From: Paenibacillus sp.
Lineage (GTDB): Bacteria > Bacillota > Bacilli > Paenibacillales > Paenibacillaceae
Direction: 5' to 3'
DNA: 64,000 bases
Assembly (NCBI GenBank): GCA_017512705.1
Contig: JAFWEX010000109.1
Coordinates: forward strand, 1-64,000
Shown piece by piece: positions 39,239-48,280 of the stretch. The notes under the pieces are model-generated. The model had not been told where the DNA came from and searched no databases. It was given only the letters and a program-made list of their open reading frames with translations. How positions within the stretch are numbered: position 1 is the stretch's first letter; each line of letters opens with the position of its first letter. The position numbers were made by a program, and so were the translations under genes.

Positions 39239-40150
39239 ATGTTAGCATTTCGTTTGACGGGGCAGCCGGATTCACGAATGCCTCTGTATCTGTACGGTGT
39301 GGGTACGCAGGAAGAGAGAGGACTGCACAGACCGGATGGTTTTCCAGTATACCAGTTGTTTTTGGCACGCGGTGGTGGAGGACAGTTCATAATTCCCGGA
39401 AAAGGGACCTTGGTTATGGGGGGAGGGCAAATGCTCGCCCTAGAGCCGGGAATTCCCCATGAGTACATCCCTCAGTCGAAAGTGAGCGGAGAGCTTGCCT
39501 ACATCGGGATTGGTGGTGCATCAGTTGCACCGGTGCTTCAGGCGGCGGGTATACTCCGCGAAGAGCCCTTTACTTTATCCGAATTCGACACGATCTGGTC
39601 GCGTATGACAGCGTTGTGGGTGGCACTGGATCAGGGCAAAATGTCGATATGGAGCACATCGGTTTTGATATATGAACTTATTTTGGATATAACTCGGGTT
39701 ATGGCTGAAGTTGTACCTATGACAGGGTCGGAAGAGGCTATGCAACAAAATGGGGTTACGAGCTCGCGCTTACAGGATACCCCGGACGCTGGCCTAGAGG
39801 GGCTTAATCGGGCAATCGCCTTAATGCAGACTCACTATCAAGATGATCTGTTATTGAAACATGTAGCTAATGCGGTAGGTTATTCCGTGCAACACTTGAA
39901 CCGTCTATTTCACCAGCATTATGGGGTGACTGGACATCAGTATATGCAGCGCTGGCGCTTGCAAAAGGGTCTAGAATGGCTGAACAATCATCCTCAGGCC
40001 AGTGTGAAGGAAGCAGCAGAGAATGTAGGAATGGAAGTGAACTACTTTATCCGTATGTACAAGCGTGAATTCGGGGAAACACCAGGCAAAGGCATGAAAC
40101 TGCGCAAACAGATCGAATTGGAGCAAAGTCCCGGCCATCAAGACAACTAG
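39239..40150 (+). CDS. AraC-family regulator with N-terminal cupin-type domain
   Basis: A 303-aa regulator. The N-terminal ~150 residues look like an AraC-type sugar-binding cupin (HRPDGFPVYQLFLARGGGGQF, LEPGIPHEYIPQS). The C-terminal double HTH covers about residues 200-295 (LLLKHVANAVGYSVQHLNRLFHQ, then EAAENVGMEVNYFIRMYKREFGETPGK). No target operon lies next to it. The ATG follows GAAAGGAAGG. Confidence 0.85.
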   Translation: MLAFRLTGQPDSRMPLYLYGVGTQEERGLHRPDGFPVYQLFLARGGGGQFIIPGKGTLVMGGGQMLALEPGIPHEYIPQSKVSGELAYIGIGGASVAPVLQAAGILREEPFTLSEFDTIWSRMTALWVALDQGKMSIWSTSVLIYELILDITRVMAEVVPMTGSEEAMQQNGVTSSRLQDTPDAGLEGLNRAIALMQTHYQDDLLLKHVANAVGYSVQHLNRLFHQHYGVTGHQYMQRWRLQKGLEWLNNHPQASVKEAAENVGMEVNYFIRMYKREFGETPGKGMKLRKQIELEQSPGHQDN

Positions 40151-40155
40151 ATCTC

Positions 40156-40184
40156 GAAATAAAGAAAAGGGACCCGCGGGTCCC
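40156..40184 (-). terminator. Terminator of the 40253-41125 gene
   Basis: The perfect palindrome GGGACCCGCGGGTCCC (40169-40184) is followed on the minus strand by TTTTCTTTATTT. On the plus strand there is no T run. Confidence 0.75.
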
Positions 40185-40252
40185 TGAGGAGTTGTACTTC
40201 CTAGTACTGGAGCAGATGCTTATAGACATCCATCCAGAGTACAGATTTCCGT

Positions 40253-41125
40253 TTAGTTATGCTTCTTTTGTCCGAAGAGAGGACGGATCAGAACAAGTCC
40301 AGCGATGCCGATGACAGCACTTAACCAAGGAGCCATGTAAAACACAGGGAGTTTATCTCGTAGTGGGTAACCGACAAATAGAACCAGCACAACAACGGTT
40401 ATATAGATTGCGATGCCTCGAATGTTGATTTTGGGCGTAACATGTTTGTCTGCACCCTCGTCATCCGGCCGTTCTGCTAATCGGCGGAGCATCTCCACCA
40501 GTGCAATCCCGCCTACAGCGGCAATGATGAGAGAGAACAGGCTGATGTGCTCAAAAGCTTCGGTATTGCCATCTGTCCAGCCAAAGAAGAGACCTGCACA
40601 TCCCTGAATGAATAGCACAACGGAAATAGCAGCCCAAGCAATCATCACATACCACTTAGGCGTTCGTTTCACAGGCTTAGGTGGCTCCGCAAGATCAGCA
40701 GACTGTTCAGAGCCAGCTTTTGATTTTTTAGTGGACTTCTCCGTGGCATGGGTATTTCTTGACGGATGGGTTCGTCTTTTCTCAGAATGCGTACTTTTTC
40801 GCGTGTTTTCTCTCGTGGCATCTGTCTGAGTACCCGAATTGGGTGTTGAGAGAGAGTGTGTATCACTTAATCCGAGCTGGGCATAAACAGCCTGTTCCAG
40901 GTCCGGACCGTACCGTTCTCGAGCAGATTTATTCTCTTGCTGTGCTTGTACAATAGCTTTCCCTGCAGAGAGAATCCATTCTTCCTGTGTTTTCTCGTCT
41001 GCTGGAGACTGCCTTGCGATGGCACTGATCTCGTTATACAATTTTGCATTGTCTGGTGTCATGCGGCTCATCTCTGTGATTTGCCGATTTTGTAACTCTT
41101 TCAGCTTTTTATAGGAAATCCCCAA
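40253..41125 (-). CDS. Membrane protein with helical cytosolic N-domain
   Basis: A 290-aa protein. Residues 1-85 form a helical module (LYNEISAIAR, ARERYGPDLEQAVYAQLG) that recalls the N-terminal region of DUF1129-type membrane proteins. A 60-residue Ser/Thr/Lys-rich linker follows, then four hydrophobic segments (AWAAISVVLFIQG; LIIAAVGGIALVEM; IYITVVVLVLFVG; WLSAVIGIAGLVLI). The start is TTG at 41125, seven bases after GGGGGAG on the minus strand. Function unknown. Confidence 0.7.
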   Translation of the reverse strand: MGISYKKLKELQNRQITEMSRMTPDNAKLYNEISAIARQSPADEKTQEEWILSAGKAIVQAQQENKSARERYGPDLEQAVYAQLGLSDTHSLSTPNSGTQTDATRENTRKSTHSEKRRTHPSRNTHATEKSTKKSKAGSEQSADLAEPPKPVKRTPKWYVMIAWAAISVVLFIQGCAGLFFGWTDGNTEAFEHISLFSLIIAAVGGIALVEMLRRLAERPDDEGADKHVTPKINIRGIAIYITVVVLVLFVGYPLRDKLPVFYMAPWLSAVIGIAGLVLIRPLFGQKKHN

Positions 41126-41221
41126 TGATTGCTCCCCCTGTCTTTACACGTTCTGATCTTCCATATCCATGAAGACCCTGACGGTATTTTAGTATACGGG
41201 AAGGGCTCCTGATTCGCAAAG

Positions 41222-41341
41222 TCATTCCTTATAAAATAACTGCTTGTGGTTTACCCATAACCAGATGCAGGCTAGCACAACACAAGTGCATAAGAGCACC
41301 AGTTTTCCATGATGCTGAATCCATTCAAGTAGATGTGCCAT
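41222..41341 (-). CDS. Small single-span membrane protein, 39 aa
   Basis: Reads MAHLLEWIQHHGK, then a hydrophobic helix LVLLCTCVVLACIWLWV, then NHKQLFYKE. AAAGGAATG lies ahead of the ATG on the minus strand. The amphipathic start, single span and charged tail fit a small membrane protein, but no family is recognised. Confidence 0.5.
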   Translation of the reverse strand: MAHLLEWIQHHGKLVLLCTCVVLACIWLWVNHKQLFYKE

Positions 41342-41540
41342 GAGTATTCATTCCTTTCAGGGAAGGGGATACGGGACGAAAATACCTGTAAATTTGGTTT
41401 TATTTTCCCCTATGCATGGCTGAATATACATGACTTGGTCTGAGAAGTAACGATTCTGTGAACCATGAATAAATATCTGCTTAATCCATCACAATAGTAG
41501 CATTTCCAAACTGAACTAAGGGATAGGAGTGTGCTCAAAT

Positions 41541-41774
41541 ATGGATAAGCAATCCGATTTAACGCGAAAGCTGTTGCTCAATAGTAACTCTCGTGGTGTG
41601 CTGGATGAAGTGGTACCGATGGACGAAGCAGTAGGAGATACGGAATTCAGCGAAAAGCTGAACGATGGCAATTGGCAGGGCAGGAGCTTCTGGGACAGCG
41701 GTGATGCGGGTGAGCAGCATGAATGGAATGGCCGAATAGAGACACATGCGATGTTCCGTAGAAGCTACGAATAA
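41541..41774 (+). CDS. Small acidic protein, 77 aa, unknown
   Basis: Starts MDKQSDLTRKLLLNSNSRG and is acidic and Trp-containing (GNWQGRSFWDSGD), ending MFRRSYE. AGGAG precedes the ATG by 11 bases. An upstream in-frame GTG at 41529 overlaps the SD and is not used. A terminator follows. Family not recognised. Confidence 0.55.
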   Translation: MDKQSDLTRKLLLNSNSRGVLDEVVPMDEAVGDTEFSEKLNDGNWQGRSFWDSGDAGEQHEWNGRIETHAMFRRSYE

Positions 41775-41820
41775 GATGTAAGGAATCATCCGTAACCAAA
41801 GGTAAACAGTAAATATGTCG

Positions 41821-41853
41821 GGGCCGGCTGAATGCAGCTAGGCTCTTTTTTTT
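41821..41853 (+). terminator. Terminator after 77-aa gene
   Basis: GCCGGCTG and CAGCTAGGC pair around AATG, followed by eight T. Confidence 0.8.
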
Positions 41854-42071
41854 GCAGGATGGAGTTATGAAAAAAGAAAAACTAGAAAGAGGATAACTAC
41901 ATAGTAATAAAAGCTTCATTTCTCGCGTTGACTTGCAGGTGGAGGGATGATAATATACTAATATCTTCTTAATACACACTAAACTTATCGGATTAAATAC
42001 AATTGACGATTGAGCGTTGAATATAGAACAGGGAATGGATAACAGGTTTATCATGGGAAGGGGAAATGGGT

Positions 42072-42902
42072 ATGGAACGCCAGATCAGCATCCGTCACGG
42101 GGAAGAGGAGTTAACTGCGACCATTCACTATCCGGTTGTAAAAGATATTAAAGAGGAGACACGTCAACAACGTGTTCCATTGGCAATCATCTGCCACGGC
42201 TTTGTGGGAAGCCGAATCGGGGTGGATCGATTATTTGTGAAGACAGCTCGTGAGCTCGCTGAAGACGGATATCTGGTGCTGCGTTTTGATTACATCGGTT
42301 GCGGAGAGAGCAGCGGTGAATACGGAGCAGAGGGGCTGGAGTCTATGGTGCTTCAGACTCGTTCTGTGCTGGATTATGCTGTGAATTGCAGCGATGTCGA
42401 CCCTACACGTGTAACCTTGATTGGACATAGCTTGGGCGGAGCTGTTGCGCTGTTGACTGCTGTGCGTGATAAACGTGTGAAAAATCTGGTCATGTGGTCG
42501 GCAGTGGGTTATCCGTTTAACGACATTGTGAAGATTACGGGCCGGGATGTATATGACGAAGGTGTTAGAACAGGAGCTGCTGATTATTTGGGTTACAAAT
42601 TCACGCCCAAGTTCTTCGAGTCACTGGCAGAACACCAGCCATTCCAGGAGGCAGTAAAATTCGGAGGGGATGTGCTGGTTGTGCACGGTACTTCGGATGA
42701 GGTTATCCCTGTAGATTATGCATTCCTCTATCAAAAACTCTTCTGGATGCGTCAGGAAGGACGCTGCGACAAGGAAATTATTTTCCAGGGAAATCATACG
42801 TTCTCGTCGGGCAAAGAGCGTGAACAATTAATCACACGTACCCGGGAATGGCTAGGAGAGCGGCAGAAGATTGAAGAGAACTGGCAACACTGGATGATCT
42901 AA
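42072..42902 (+). CDS. Alpha/beta hydrolase
   Basis: A 276-aa alpha/beta hydrolase of the serine aminopeptidase/esterase type: LAIICHGFVGSRIGVDRLF, RFDYIGCGESSGEYG, the nucleophile Ser in LIGHSLGGAVALL, Asp in GTSDEVIP and His in GNHTFSS. The order of motifs resembles feruloyl-esterase-like and other cytosolic esterases. Substrate unknown. ATG at 42072 is preferred to 42066 because of SD spacing (AAGGGG). Confidence 0.85.
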   Translation: MERQISIRHGEEELTATIHYPVVKDIKEETRQQRVPLAIICHGFVGSRIGVDRLFVKTARELAEDGYLVLRFDYIGCGESSGEYGAEGLESMVLQTRSVLDYAVNCSDVDPTRVTLIGHSLGGAVALLTAVRDKRVKNLVMWSAVGYPFNDIVKITGRDVYDEGVRTGAADYLGYKFTPKFFESLAEHQPFQEAVKFGGDVLVVHGTSDEVIPVDYAFLYQKLFWMRQEGRCDKEIIFQGNHTFSSGKEREQLITRTREWLGERQKIEENWQHWMI

Positions 42903-42994
42903 GCGAAAAGTCACGGGTGTTAGCTTGGAAAAGCGCCTTCTTCGAGGTAAAATAGAGAGGTAAGCATCCTATCCGTGTCTGGAGGTTGGCAGCA

Positions 42995-43801
42995 ATGACA
43001 TTACCCGCACTATTCATTGCACATGGTTCTCCCACTCTGGCGTTGGAGAGCAGTGACTACACTCAATTTTTGAACGAGCTTGGAGACAGGCTGCCAGCTC
43101 CAAAGGCAATCGTTGTATTTACCGCACATTGGGATTGTCCCGAGCCTTCGGTGACGATGGATGAGTCCCATCAGATTTTGCATGATTTTTACGGATACCC
43201 CTCAGCTATGTATAAGATACAGTATCCTGCAGCTGGACAGATCGATATTGCGAGCGAGATCTGTGCGTTATTTTCCCGCAGCAACTTGCCACATCGGCCT
43301 GTACGTGGACGTGGGCTCGATCACGGTGTATGGGTGCCGCTGCTGCATATGTATCCTGAAGCTAACATTCCGGTGATTGCCGTGTCGGTGGACTCTCTGC
43401 GTTCCCCGCAGGAACAATATGATATTGGACGCATGCTGGAGCAACTCAGACATGATAATGTGCTCATCATCGGTAGCGGCGGGACGGTTCATAATCTAAG
43501 AATGATTGCACAGGATAATGAGCCGCAGGACTGGGCCATGGAGTTTGATGACTGGCTTGATGAGCGTCTGCAGCAATGGAATACAAGAGAATTGTTTCAA
43601 TATGGTAAAAAAGCGCCTCATGCCCGGACGGCCGTTCCGTCCTACGGTATGGAACATATGGCCCCATTGTTCTACGCTATGGGCACAGCAGATATGTCTC
43701 GCACGGCGAAGCGATTATTTCAATCGTATGCCTGTGGTACGCTGAGTTTGAATTGCTGGCAGTTCGGAGACGGCATATCACTCGGAGCAGATTTAAAATA
43801 A
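42995..43801 (+). CDS. DODA-type extradiol ring-opening dioxygenase
   Basis: A 268-aa LigB-superfamily protein close to the YgiD/4,5-DOPA dioxygenase group. Metal-ligand region His in FIAHGSPTLA, active-site regions FTAHWDCPEP and GRGLDHGVWVPL, and the conserved GSGGTVHNLRMI. It should open catechol-type rings using a bound metal ion. GGAGGTT precedes the ATG at 42995; the frame is open nine bases further upstream through TTG. Confidence 0.88.
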   Translation: MTLPALFIAHGSPTLALESSDYTQFLNELGDRLPAPKAIVVFTAHWDCPEPSVTMDESHQILHDFYGYPSAMYKIQYPAAGQIDIASEICALFSRSNLPHRPVRGRGLDHGVWVPLLHMYPEANIPVIAVSVDSLRSPQEQYDIGRMLEQLRHDNVLIIGSGGTVHNLRMIAQDNEPQDWAMEFDDWLDERLQQWNTRELFQYGKKAPHARTAVPSYGMEHMAPLFYAMGTADMSRTAKRLFQSYACGTLSLNCWQFGDGISLGADLK

Positions 43802-43854
43802 AGAAGTTTCATATCCATGGGATATGGGATAATCACAACATACATGCATTAGTC

Positions 43855-43903
43855 AAAAAGGTTCCGGGCAGTCCATAATGGATGACTGCGGGAACCTTTT
43901 TTC
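43855..43903. terminator. Bidirectional terminator
   Basis: AAAAAGGTTCC pairs with GGAACCTTTTTT, with inner GCAGTC/GACTGC. T runs exist on both strands. It lies between the dioxygenase gene and the convergent 70-aa gene. Confidence 0.85.
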
Positions 43904-43985
43904 GATTGAATCAGTGGCTGAACCACTGATACTGCATATAAATGTGATTTACAATCGCTCTAACGCAGGAGACATAGAATTAGAA

Positions 43986-44198
43986 CTATTTACGAATCTC
44001 AAACAATTCGCAAGCGGAGCGAGAGTGGTAAGCGAGTTCACTGACACTGGATTGCACCACAACCGTATTTTCATCAAAACGGATAATAATGCCACCGGAG
44101 TCAATCTGGTGATTGTCTTTGAATACCCGGATTTTATGTTTTAAGGTCATAGCTTCCTGAAAATCGGCATCAGTTTCAAGACGGCGTTGAATGGGCAT
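43986..44198 (-). CDS. Small protein, 70 aa, unknown
   Basis: Starts MPIQRRLETDADFQEAMTLK and contains GGIIIRFDENTVVVQSSVSE, with an alternating hydrophobic pattern suggesting beta strands. AAAGGAG lies six bases before the ATG on the minus strand. The overlapping plus-strand frame (43878-44144) lacks an SD. Family not recognised. Confidence 0.65.
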   Translation of the reverse strand: MPIQRRLETDADFQEAMTLKHKIRVFKDNHQIDSGGIIIRFDENTVVVQSSVSELAYHSRSACELFEIRK

Positions 44199-44295
44199 GG
44201 GGAACTCCTTTGTTAATATGGACTTTATATCCATAATAATATGGGAAGGACAGGTGAGCAAGGGAGTGCCCTTAAGCTGAGGTGAATCTGAGTAA

Positions 44296-44329
44296 ATTAA
44301 AAAGTCCTGCTCCAAGGGGAGCAGGACTT
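44296..44329 (-). terminator. Terminator of doxX-like gene
   Basis: AAGTCCTGCTCC pairs with GGAGCAGGACTT; on the minus strand it is followed by TTTTTAATTT. Confidence 0.85.
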
Positions 44330-44349
44330 GATGTACTATATACCTGGTT

Positions 44350-44895
44350 TTAATGATTAAGCTGTTTTTTAGTCGGTGTGATGGTTGGCGTGTCTGTTGG
44401 ATGAAAGGTTGCATTCTTCTTGAACAATCCGCGAAGGTAAGGCAGTACCCAGTGATCCAGACCGATTTTACCAGCATTTGCACCAGCTACCACGATGAAG
44501 ATTTGCATCAGAACCAGTTGTGCGTTGGTGCTTACTGTACCCGAGAAGAGGAACGCGAAGTTCATGACCATTGCCATCAGCGCTGCAAGTGTTGTGAAGC
44601 ATCCGAGGATAAGTCCCAGACCTACCAGGAATTCACCGAGCGGGATGATGAAGTCGAACATTCCGGCATTTGGAATTGCGAATTTCTCAAGGAACGTTGC
44701 CCACCATGCTTGAACGGCTGGGTGATCGCCTGTTGCTTTTTCAAGTGCTCCTGCGAGGAAGCCACCAGCTTGGAAACCGCCAGTCAATTTGCTCCACCCG
44801 TGAGTCATCCAGTCGTAACCGATATACACCCGAAGTATTGTTAAAATCCACATTGCCACTTTGTTTTCTCTAAGCCATTGGTTGAAGCTGAACAT
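44350..44895 (-). CDS. DoxX family membrane protein
   Basis: A 181-aa protein with about four membrane helices: ILTILRVYIGYDWMTHGW, FIIPLGEFLVGLGLILGCF, LMAMVMNFAFLFSG and LVLMQIFIVVAGANAG. The GW-S-K-L motif after helix 1 and the GExLVGLGLILG helix mark the DoxX/DoxD-like family, often linked to quinone or thiol redox. ATG at 44895 has AAGGAG eight bases upstream. A perfect Fnr-type site precedes its promoter. Confidence 0.85.
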   Translation of the reverse strand: MFSFNQWLRENKVAMWILTILRVYIGYDWMTHGWSKLTGGFQAGGFLAGALEKATGDHPAVQAWWATFLEKFAIPNAGMFDFIIPLGEFLVGLGLILGCFTTLAALMAMVMNFAFLFSGTVSTNAQLVLMQIFIVVAGANAGKIGLDHWVLPYLRGLFKKNATFHPTDTPTITPTKKQLNH

Positions 44896-44966
44896 ATAAA
44901 CCACTCCTTTATGGAATCTAGTGTGTGTTGTTTTTGTTTTTCTAAGTGATCACCTTTGATGTCTTT

Positions 44967-45010
44967 ATTGTATAGTCCGGTTGTGTTTTTGTTTGTGATA
45001 AAAATCACAA
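44967..45010 (-). promoter_or_regulatory. Fnr/CRP-type site and promoter of the DoxX gene
   Basis: TTGTGATAAAAATCACAA (44993-45010) is a perfect palindrome fitting TGTGA-N6-TCACA, the B. subtilis Fnr consensus. On the minus strand a -10 TACAAT lies at 44972-44967, putting transcription start near 44960 and the site centre close to -41.5, the classic activating position. Confidence 0.65.
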
Positions 45011-45241
45011 TCTACTTTAAATTTTAAGTAAGGTTTGAGAAGTTCACATTGAGGACATATTTTTGTTCCGATTCAATGTTTCAAAGATGATCTCTGTGCT
45101 GAGACAAGGCCTTCCAGGCGCAGACAAAACGGAACCATTATGATTAAATGGAAAGAAATACGTGAGATGGTTGTCTGTATGAGAGGTATGTCACATAAAA
45201 GTGCAGCAAAGAGTCAGCCATATCGTTCAGGAGGTTCTATA

Positions 45242-46309
45242 TTGAAATCTTTTTCTTGGAACAAAGCCGTAACGTCAGCATCGATCTGCCTTCTTGCCAT
45301 GAGTCTTGCAGCTTGCCAGAATAAGGAGGTTGCCGAAGTTCTCCAGCCGGAGCCAGCACCTGCTCCTGTTCAGGAAGAGCAGATCGTCCAGGAGCCAACG
45401 GCCCCTACTATTACAGCACCTTTCACCGGACTTGGCGTGGAGAGTCCTGCTACACAACGACCGCTGGCCGTTATGATTAATAATGCACCTGCAGCCCGGC
45501 CCCAATCTGGTTTAAGCTCTGCTGATATTATCATTGAGGTACTTGCAGAAGGAGGCATCACCCGTTTCATTGCGATTTTCCAGAGTGAAGGCGGTGCTGA
45601 GACCGTAGGTCCTATACGTAGTATTCGTCCGTATCTGATTGAGCTGGGCGAAAGTTATGACGGAGTACTTATTCATGCAGGGGGAAGTACGGAGGCATAC
45701 TCTATTTTACAGAAACAAAAGAAACAGCATATGGATGAAATCTCGAATAGCGGGCCTTACTTCTGGCGTTCTAAAGACCGAAAAGCTCCGCACAATTTAT
45801 ATACATCTGTGGACAAGCTTAGAGAAGGAGCTGACAAGAAAGGATATAGTCATGAGTTCAAGTCTCCTGTGTACAAGTATGACGAGGCAGGATCTACGGC
45901 AACGGGGGAGAGCGTAAAGCAGTTTGGTGTTCAGTATTTATTGGATAGTTATAAAGTGGAGTATGAATATGATGATGTTAGTGGACGATATATGAGAGTG
46001 GTGAATGGGAAGCCAGATGTAGATCAAGATAACGGCAGTCAGCTTGGCGCAGCAAACATTATTGTGGTTGGAGCAGACCATAAGGTGCTTGATGATGTAG
46101 GCAGAATATCCGTTAATCTCGATCGCGGTGGTGAGGCCATGTTGTTTCAGAAGGGCAAGATGATTCGCGGGCAATGGGTGAGGAAGAAAGGGGATATTAT
46201 CCGTTTTGTGCAGGATGGACGTGAGGTGAATCTTGTACCAGGGAAGACCTTCATTAATATTGTTCCGAATGATCCCCAGTTTGCAGATCATGTGAAGCTG
46301 ACACCGTAA
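45242..46309 (+). CDS. DUF3048 (YerB-like) lipoprotein
   Basis: A 355-aa predicted lipoprotein: signal peptide with lipobox LAAC (Cys near residue 25), a Pro/Glu-rich linker, then the two-part DUF3048 domain (RPLAVMINNAPAARPQSGLS, EGGITRFIAIFQS, VGPIRSIRPY, HAGGSTEAY). TTG at 45242 is chosen because AGGAGG lies exactly seven bases before it and it gives a normal signal peptide. The frame is open to 45140, which would add 34 residues ahead of the signal. Function unknown. Confidence 0.85.
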   Translation: MKSFSWNKAVTSASICLLAMSLAACQNKEVAEVLQPEPAPAPVQEEQIVQEPTAPTITAPFTGLGVESPATQRPLAVMINNAPAARPQSGLSSADIIIEVLAEGGITRFIAIFQSEGGAETVGPIRSIRPYLIELGESYDGVLIHAGGSTEAYSILQKQKKQHMDEISNSGPYFWRSKDRKAPHNLYTSVDKLREGADKKGYSHEFKSPVYKYDEAGSTATGESVKQFGVQYLLDSYKVEYEYDDVSGRYMRVVNGKPDVDQDNGSQLGAANIIVVGADHKVLDDVGRISVNLDRGGEAMLFQKGKMIRGQWVRKKGDIIRFVQDGREVNLVPGKTFINIVPNDPQFADHVKLTP

Positions 46310-46359
46310 TGATGGAAATGAAAATAAAACATGGACTTCCGGAACGATTTTCCTCCGTT

Positions 46360-46387
46360 TGTAAACGTAATGTAAACGGAATGTAAA
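46360..46387. promoter_or_regulatory. Three TGTAAA direct repeats with 11-bp spacing
   Basis: TGTAAA at 46360, 46371 and 46382, each pair 11 bp apart; on the minus strand they read TTTACA-N5-TTTACA-N5-TTTACA. This is the geometry of PhoP boxes in Bacillus (TTWACA repeats, 11-bp period). The next genes are DUF47 and a phosphate transporter. The same bases also resemble cre half-sites (TGTAAACG). Confidence 0.5.
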
Positions 46388-46570
46388 ATCTGAGTCTGAT
46401 TTTGCCATAATTCCAAATAATTAAGATTCATTTCAGGTTAATATGAGAAGAATATAAAAAAGGATCGCGTCTTGTGTACAAACTATGAAACAAATGTGAT
46501 AAGATATCAAAGGTTGTCATTTCATGTTTCATCGGTTATCAGCGCAATTTCTCGAAGAGGGGATAGAGCT

Positions 46571-47188
46571 ATGAAGATTAAGAAGAAGAAGGATATATTT
46601 TTTGAAACACTGGAGAACATGGCAGATACAGTTGTTCAAGCAGCTGATTATTTCTCCCAGCATGTTTCCAACCTTCAGGATGTGACTCTTTTTGCTAATG
46701 AAATGAAAAGGTACGAGTCGAAGTGCGATGACTATGTGCACACGATCATTACTGAACTTAATAAAACATTTATCACGCCGATCGAACGCGATGATATTAT
46801 GGAACTGACAACGACACTTGATGACGTATTGGACGGTATCGAAGCAACAGCTTCTCGTTTCTATATGTATCAATTGGTTGAACCTGACGAATTTATTGTT
46901 CAATTTGCAGAGATTTTACGCCAATCGGCTTATGAAATTCAGAAGGCGATTCATTTGCTGTCCCAGAAAAAATTGCTGGCGATTCGTGAATATACGATTC
47001 GATTGAATGATCTGGAAAACCAAGGCGATGAAGTATTGCGTAACTGCATCAAGAATCTCTTCGCTACAGTGTCTGATCCGATTGAATTGATTAAGCGCAA
47101 AGAGATCTACGAACGTCTTGAGACAACAACGGATGCTTGCGAGCATGTTGCGAACGTTCTTGAATCCATCATCATGCGTAATTCTTAA
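46571..47188 (+). CDS. DUF47 / PhoU-like protein, Pit accessory
   Basis: A 205-aa all-helical protein (KKKDIFFETLENMADTVVQAADYF ... DDVLDGIEATASRFYMY ... EIYERLETTTDACEHVANVLE) typical of DUF47. These proteins are related to PhoU and are nearly always encoded with Pit transporters, which they are thought to modulate. ATG at 46571 follows GAGGGGAT; the open frame upstream lacks homology. It is followed 14 bases later by pit. Confidence 0.9.
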   Translation: MKIKKKKDIFFETLENMADTVVQAADYFSQHVSNLQDVTLFANEMKRYESKCDDYVHTIITELNKTFITPIERDDIMELTTTLDDVLDGIEATASRFYMYQLVEPDEFIVQFAEILRQSAYEIQKAIHLLSQKKLLAIREYTIRLNDLENQGDEVLRNCIKNLFATVSDPIELIKRKEIYERLETTTDACEHVANVLESIIMRNS

Positions 47189-47202
47189 GGAGCCAGAGAA
47201 TA

Positions 47203-48192
47203 ATGGAAACAACGATTTGGGTATTAGGTATAGTCGTCTTCCTAGCACTGGCGTTTGACTTCATCAACGGTTTTCACGACACGGCTAATGCCATTGCAAC
47301 TTCGGTATCCACGCGTGCACTGACGCCGCGCCGCGCCATTATTTTGGCAGCTGTGATGAACTTTGTCGGTGCGATGATGTTTACAGGCGTTGCGAAGACT
47401 ATTGGGGGGAGCGTAACAGACCCCACCAAGCTCGATAACGGGGTGCAGGTCGTCATCGTCACCTTGATTGCCGCGATCATATGGAATTTGGTGACCTGGT
47501 GGTTCGGGATTCCTTCTTCCTCTTCACATGCGTTGATCGGAGCCCTCGCGGGTGCTGTGTTTGTTGGAGCAGGATCTGACAAATTAAAATGGAGCGGATT
47601 CACAGATATCGTGGCAGGTCTGCTGTTATCACCTCTGATTGCTTTTGCCATAGGTTATATCGTGATGATTATTCTTAAATATGTGTTTGCCAAGCGCAGT
47701 CCACATAACGTGAATAAGGGTTTCCGTACGATGCAGATCTTCACGGCAGCACTACAGGCGTTCACTCACGGTACCAATGATGCACAGAAGGCGATGGGGA
47801 TCATTACATTTGCGCTCGTTGCAGCCAAAGTACAGGATAATCTGGATGTGCCGCTGTGGGTTAAAATTTCTGCTGCGACAGCTATGGCATTGGGAACATC
47901 GGTTGGTGGATGGAAGATCATCAAAACGATGGGAACTAAAATTTTCAAAATCGAACCGATTAACGGCTTTGCTGCCGATTTTTCTGCTGCATCCGTTATT
48001 TTCTCAGCAACATTGCTGCATCTTCCAGTGAGTACAACACATGCGATCACATCCGCGATCCTGGGGGTAGGTTCGGCTAAACGTTTCTCAGCTGTTAAAT
48101 GGGGAGTTGCTGGACGTATTGTTGTGACATGGTTCATTACGATTCCAATCACGGCTGTACTTGCTGGGCTGCTTTACTGGATTATTTTCTAA
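47203..48192 (+). CDS. pit: Low-affinity inorganic phosphate transporter, PiT family
   Basis: A 329-aa membrane protein with about ten helices. The two PiT signature repeats are visible: DFINGFHDTANAIATSVSTRAL near the N-terminus and FTHGTNDAQKAMGI in the second half, plus GIPSSSSHALIGALAGA and PVSTTHAITSAILGVG. It is metal-phosphate/proton symport-type. AAGGAG precedes the ATG. Operon with the DUF47 gene. Confidence 0.93.
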   Translation: METTIWVLGIVVFLALAFDFINGFHDTANAIATSVSTRALTPRRAIILAAVMNFVGAMMFTGVAKTIGGSVTDPTKLDNGVQVVIVTLIAAIIWNLVTWWFGIPSSSSHALIGALAGAVFVGAGSDKLKWSGFTDIVAGLLLSPLIAFAIGYIVMIILKYVFAKRSPHNVNKGFRTMQIFTAALQAFTHGTNDAQKAMGIITFALVAAKVQDNLDVPLWVKISAATAMALGTSVGGWKIIKTMGTKIFKIEPINGFAADFSAASVIFSATLLHLPVSTTHAITSAILGVGSAKRFSAVKWGVAGRIVVTWFITIPITAVLAGLLYWIIF

Positions 48193-48280
48193 AAAGTTGT
48201 CAACAACCGAGTCAAGCATGTCGCTAGAAAATGGGCAAGTGCGATAAAGACCTGTTTATAACGATGTGAATATCGGGATA

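Noticed and set aside
43878-44144. Plus-strand 88-codon frame opposite the 70-aa gene
   Set aside because: Begins within a terminator hairpin and has no SD, while the minus-strand frame has AAAGGAG at ideal spacing.
44353-44844. Plus-strand frame opposite the DoxX gene
   Set aside because: Cys/His-rich antisense translation of a membrane protein gene; no SD.
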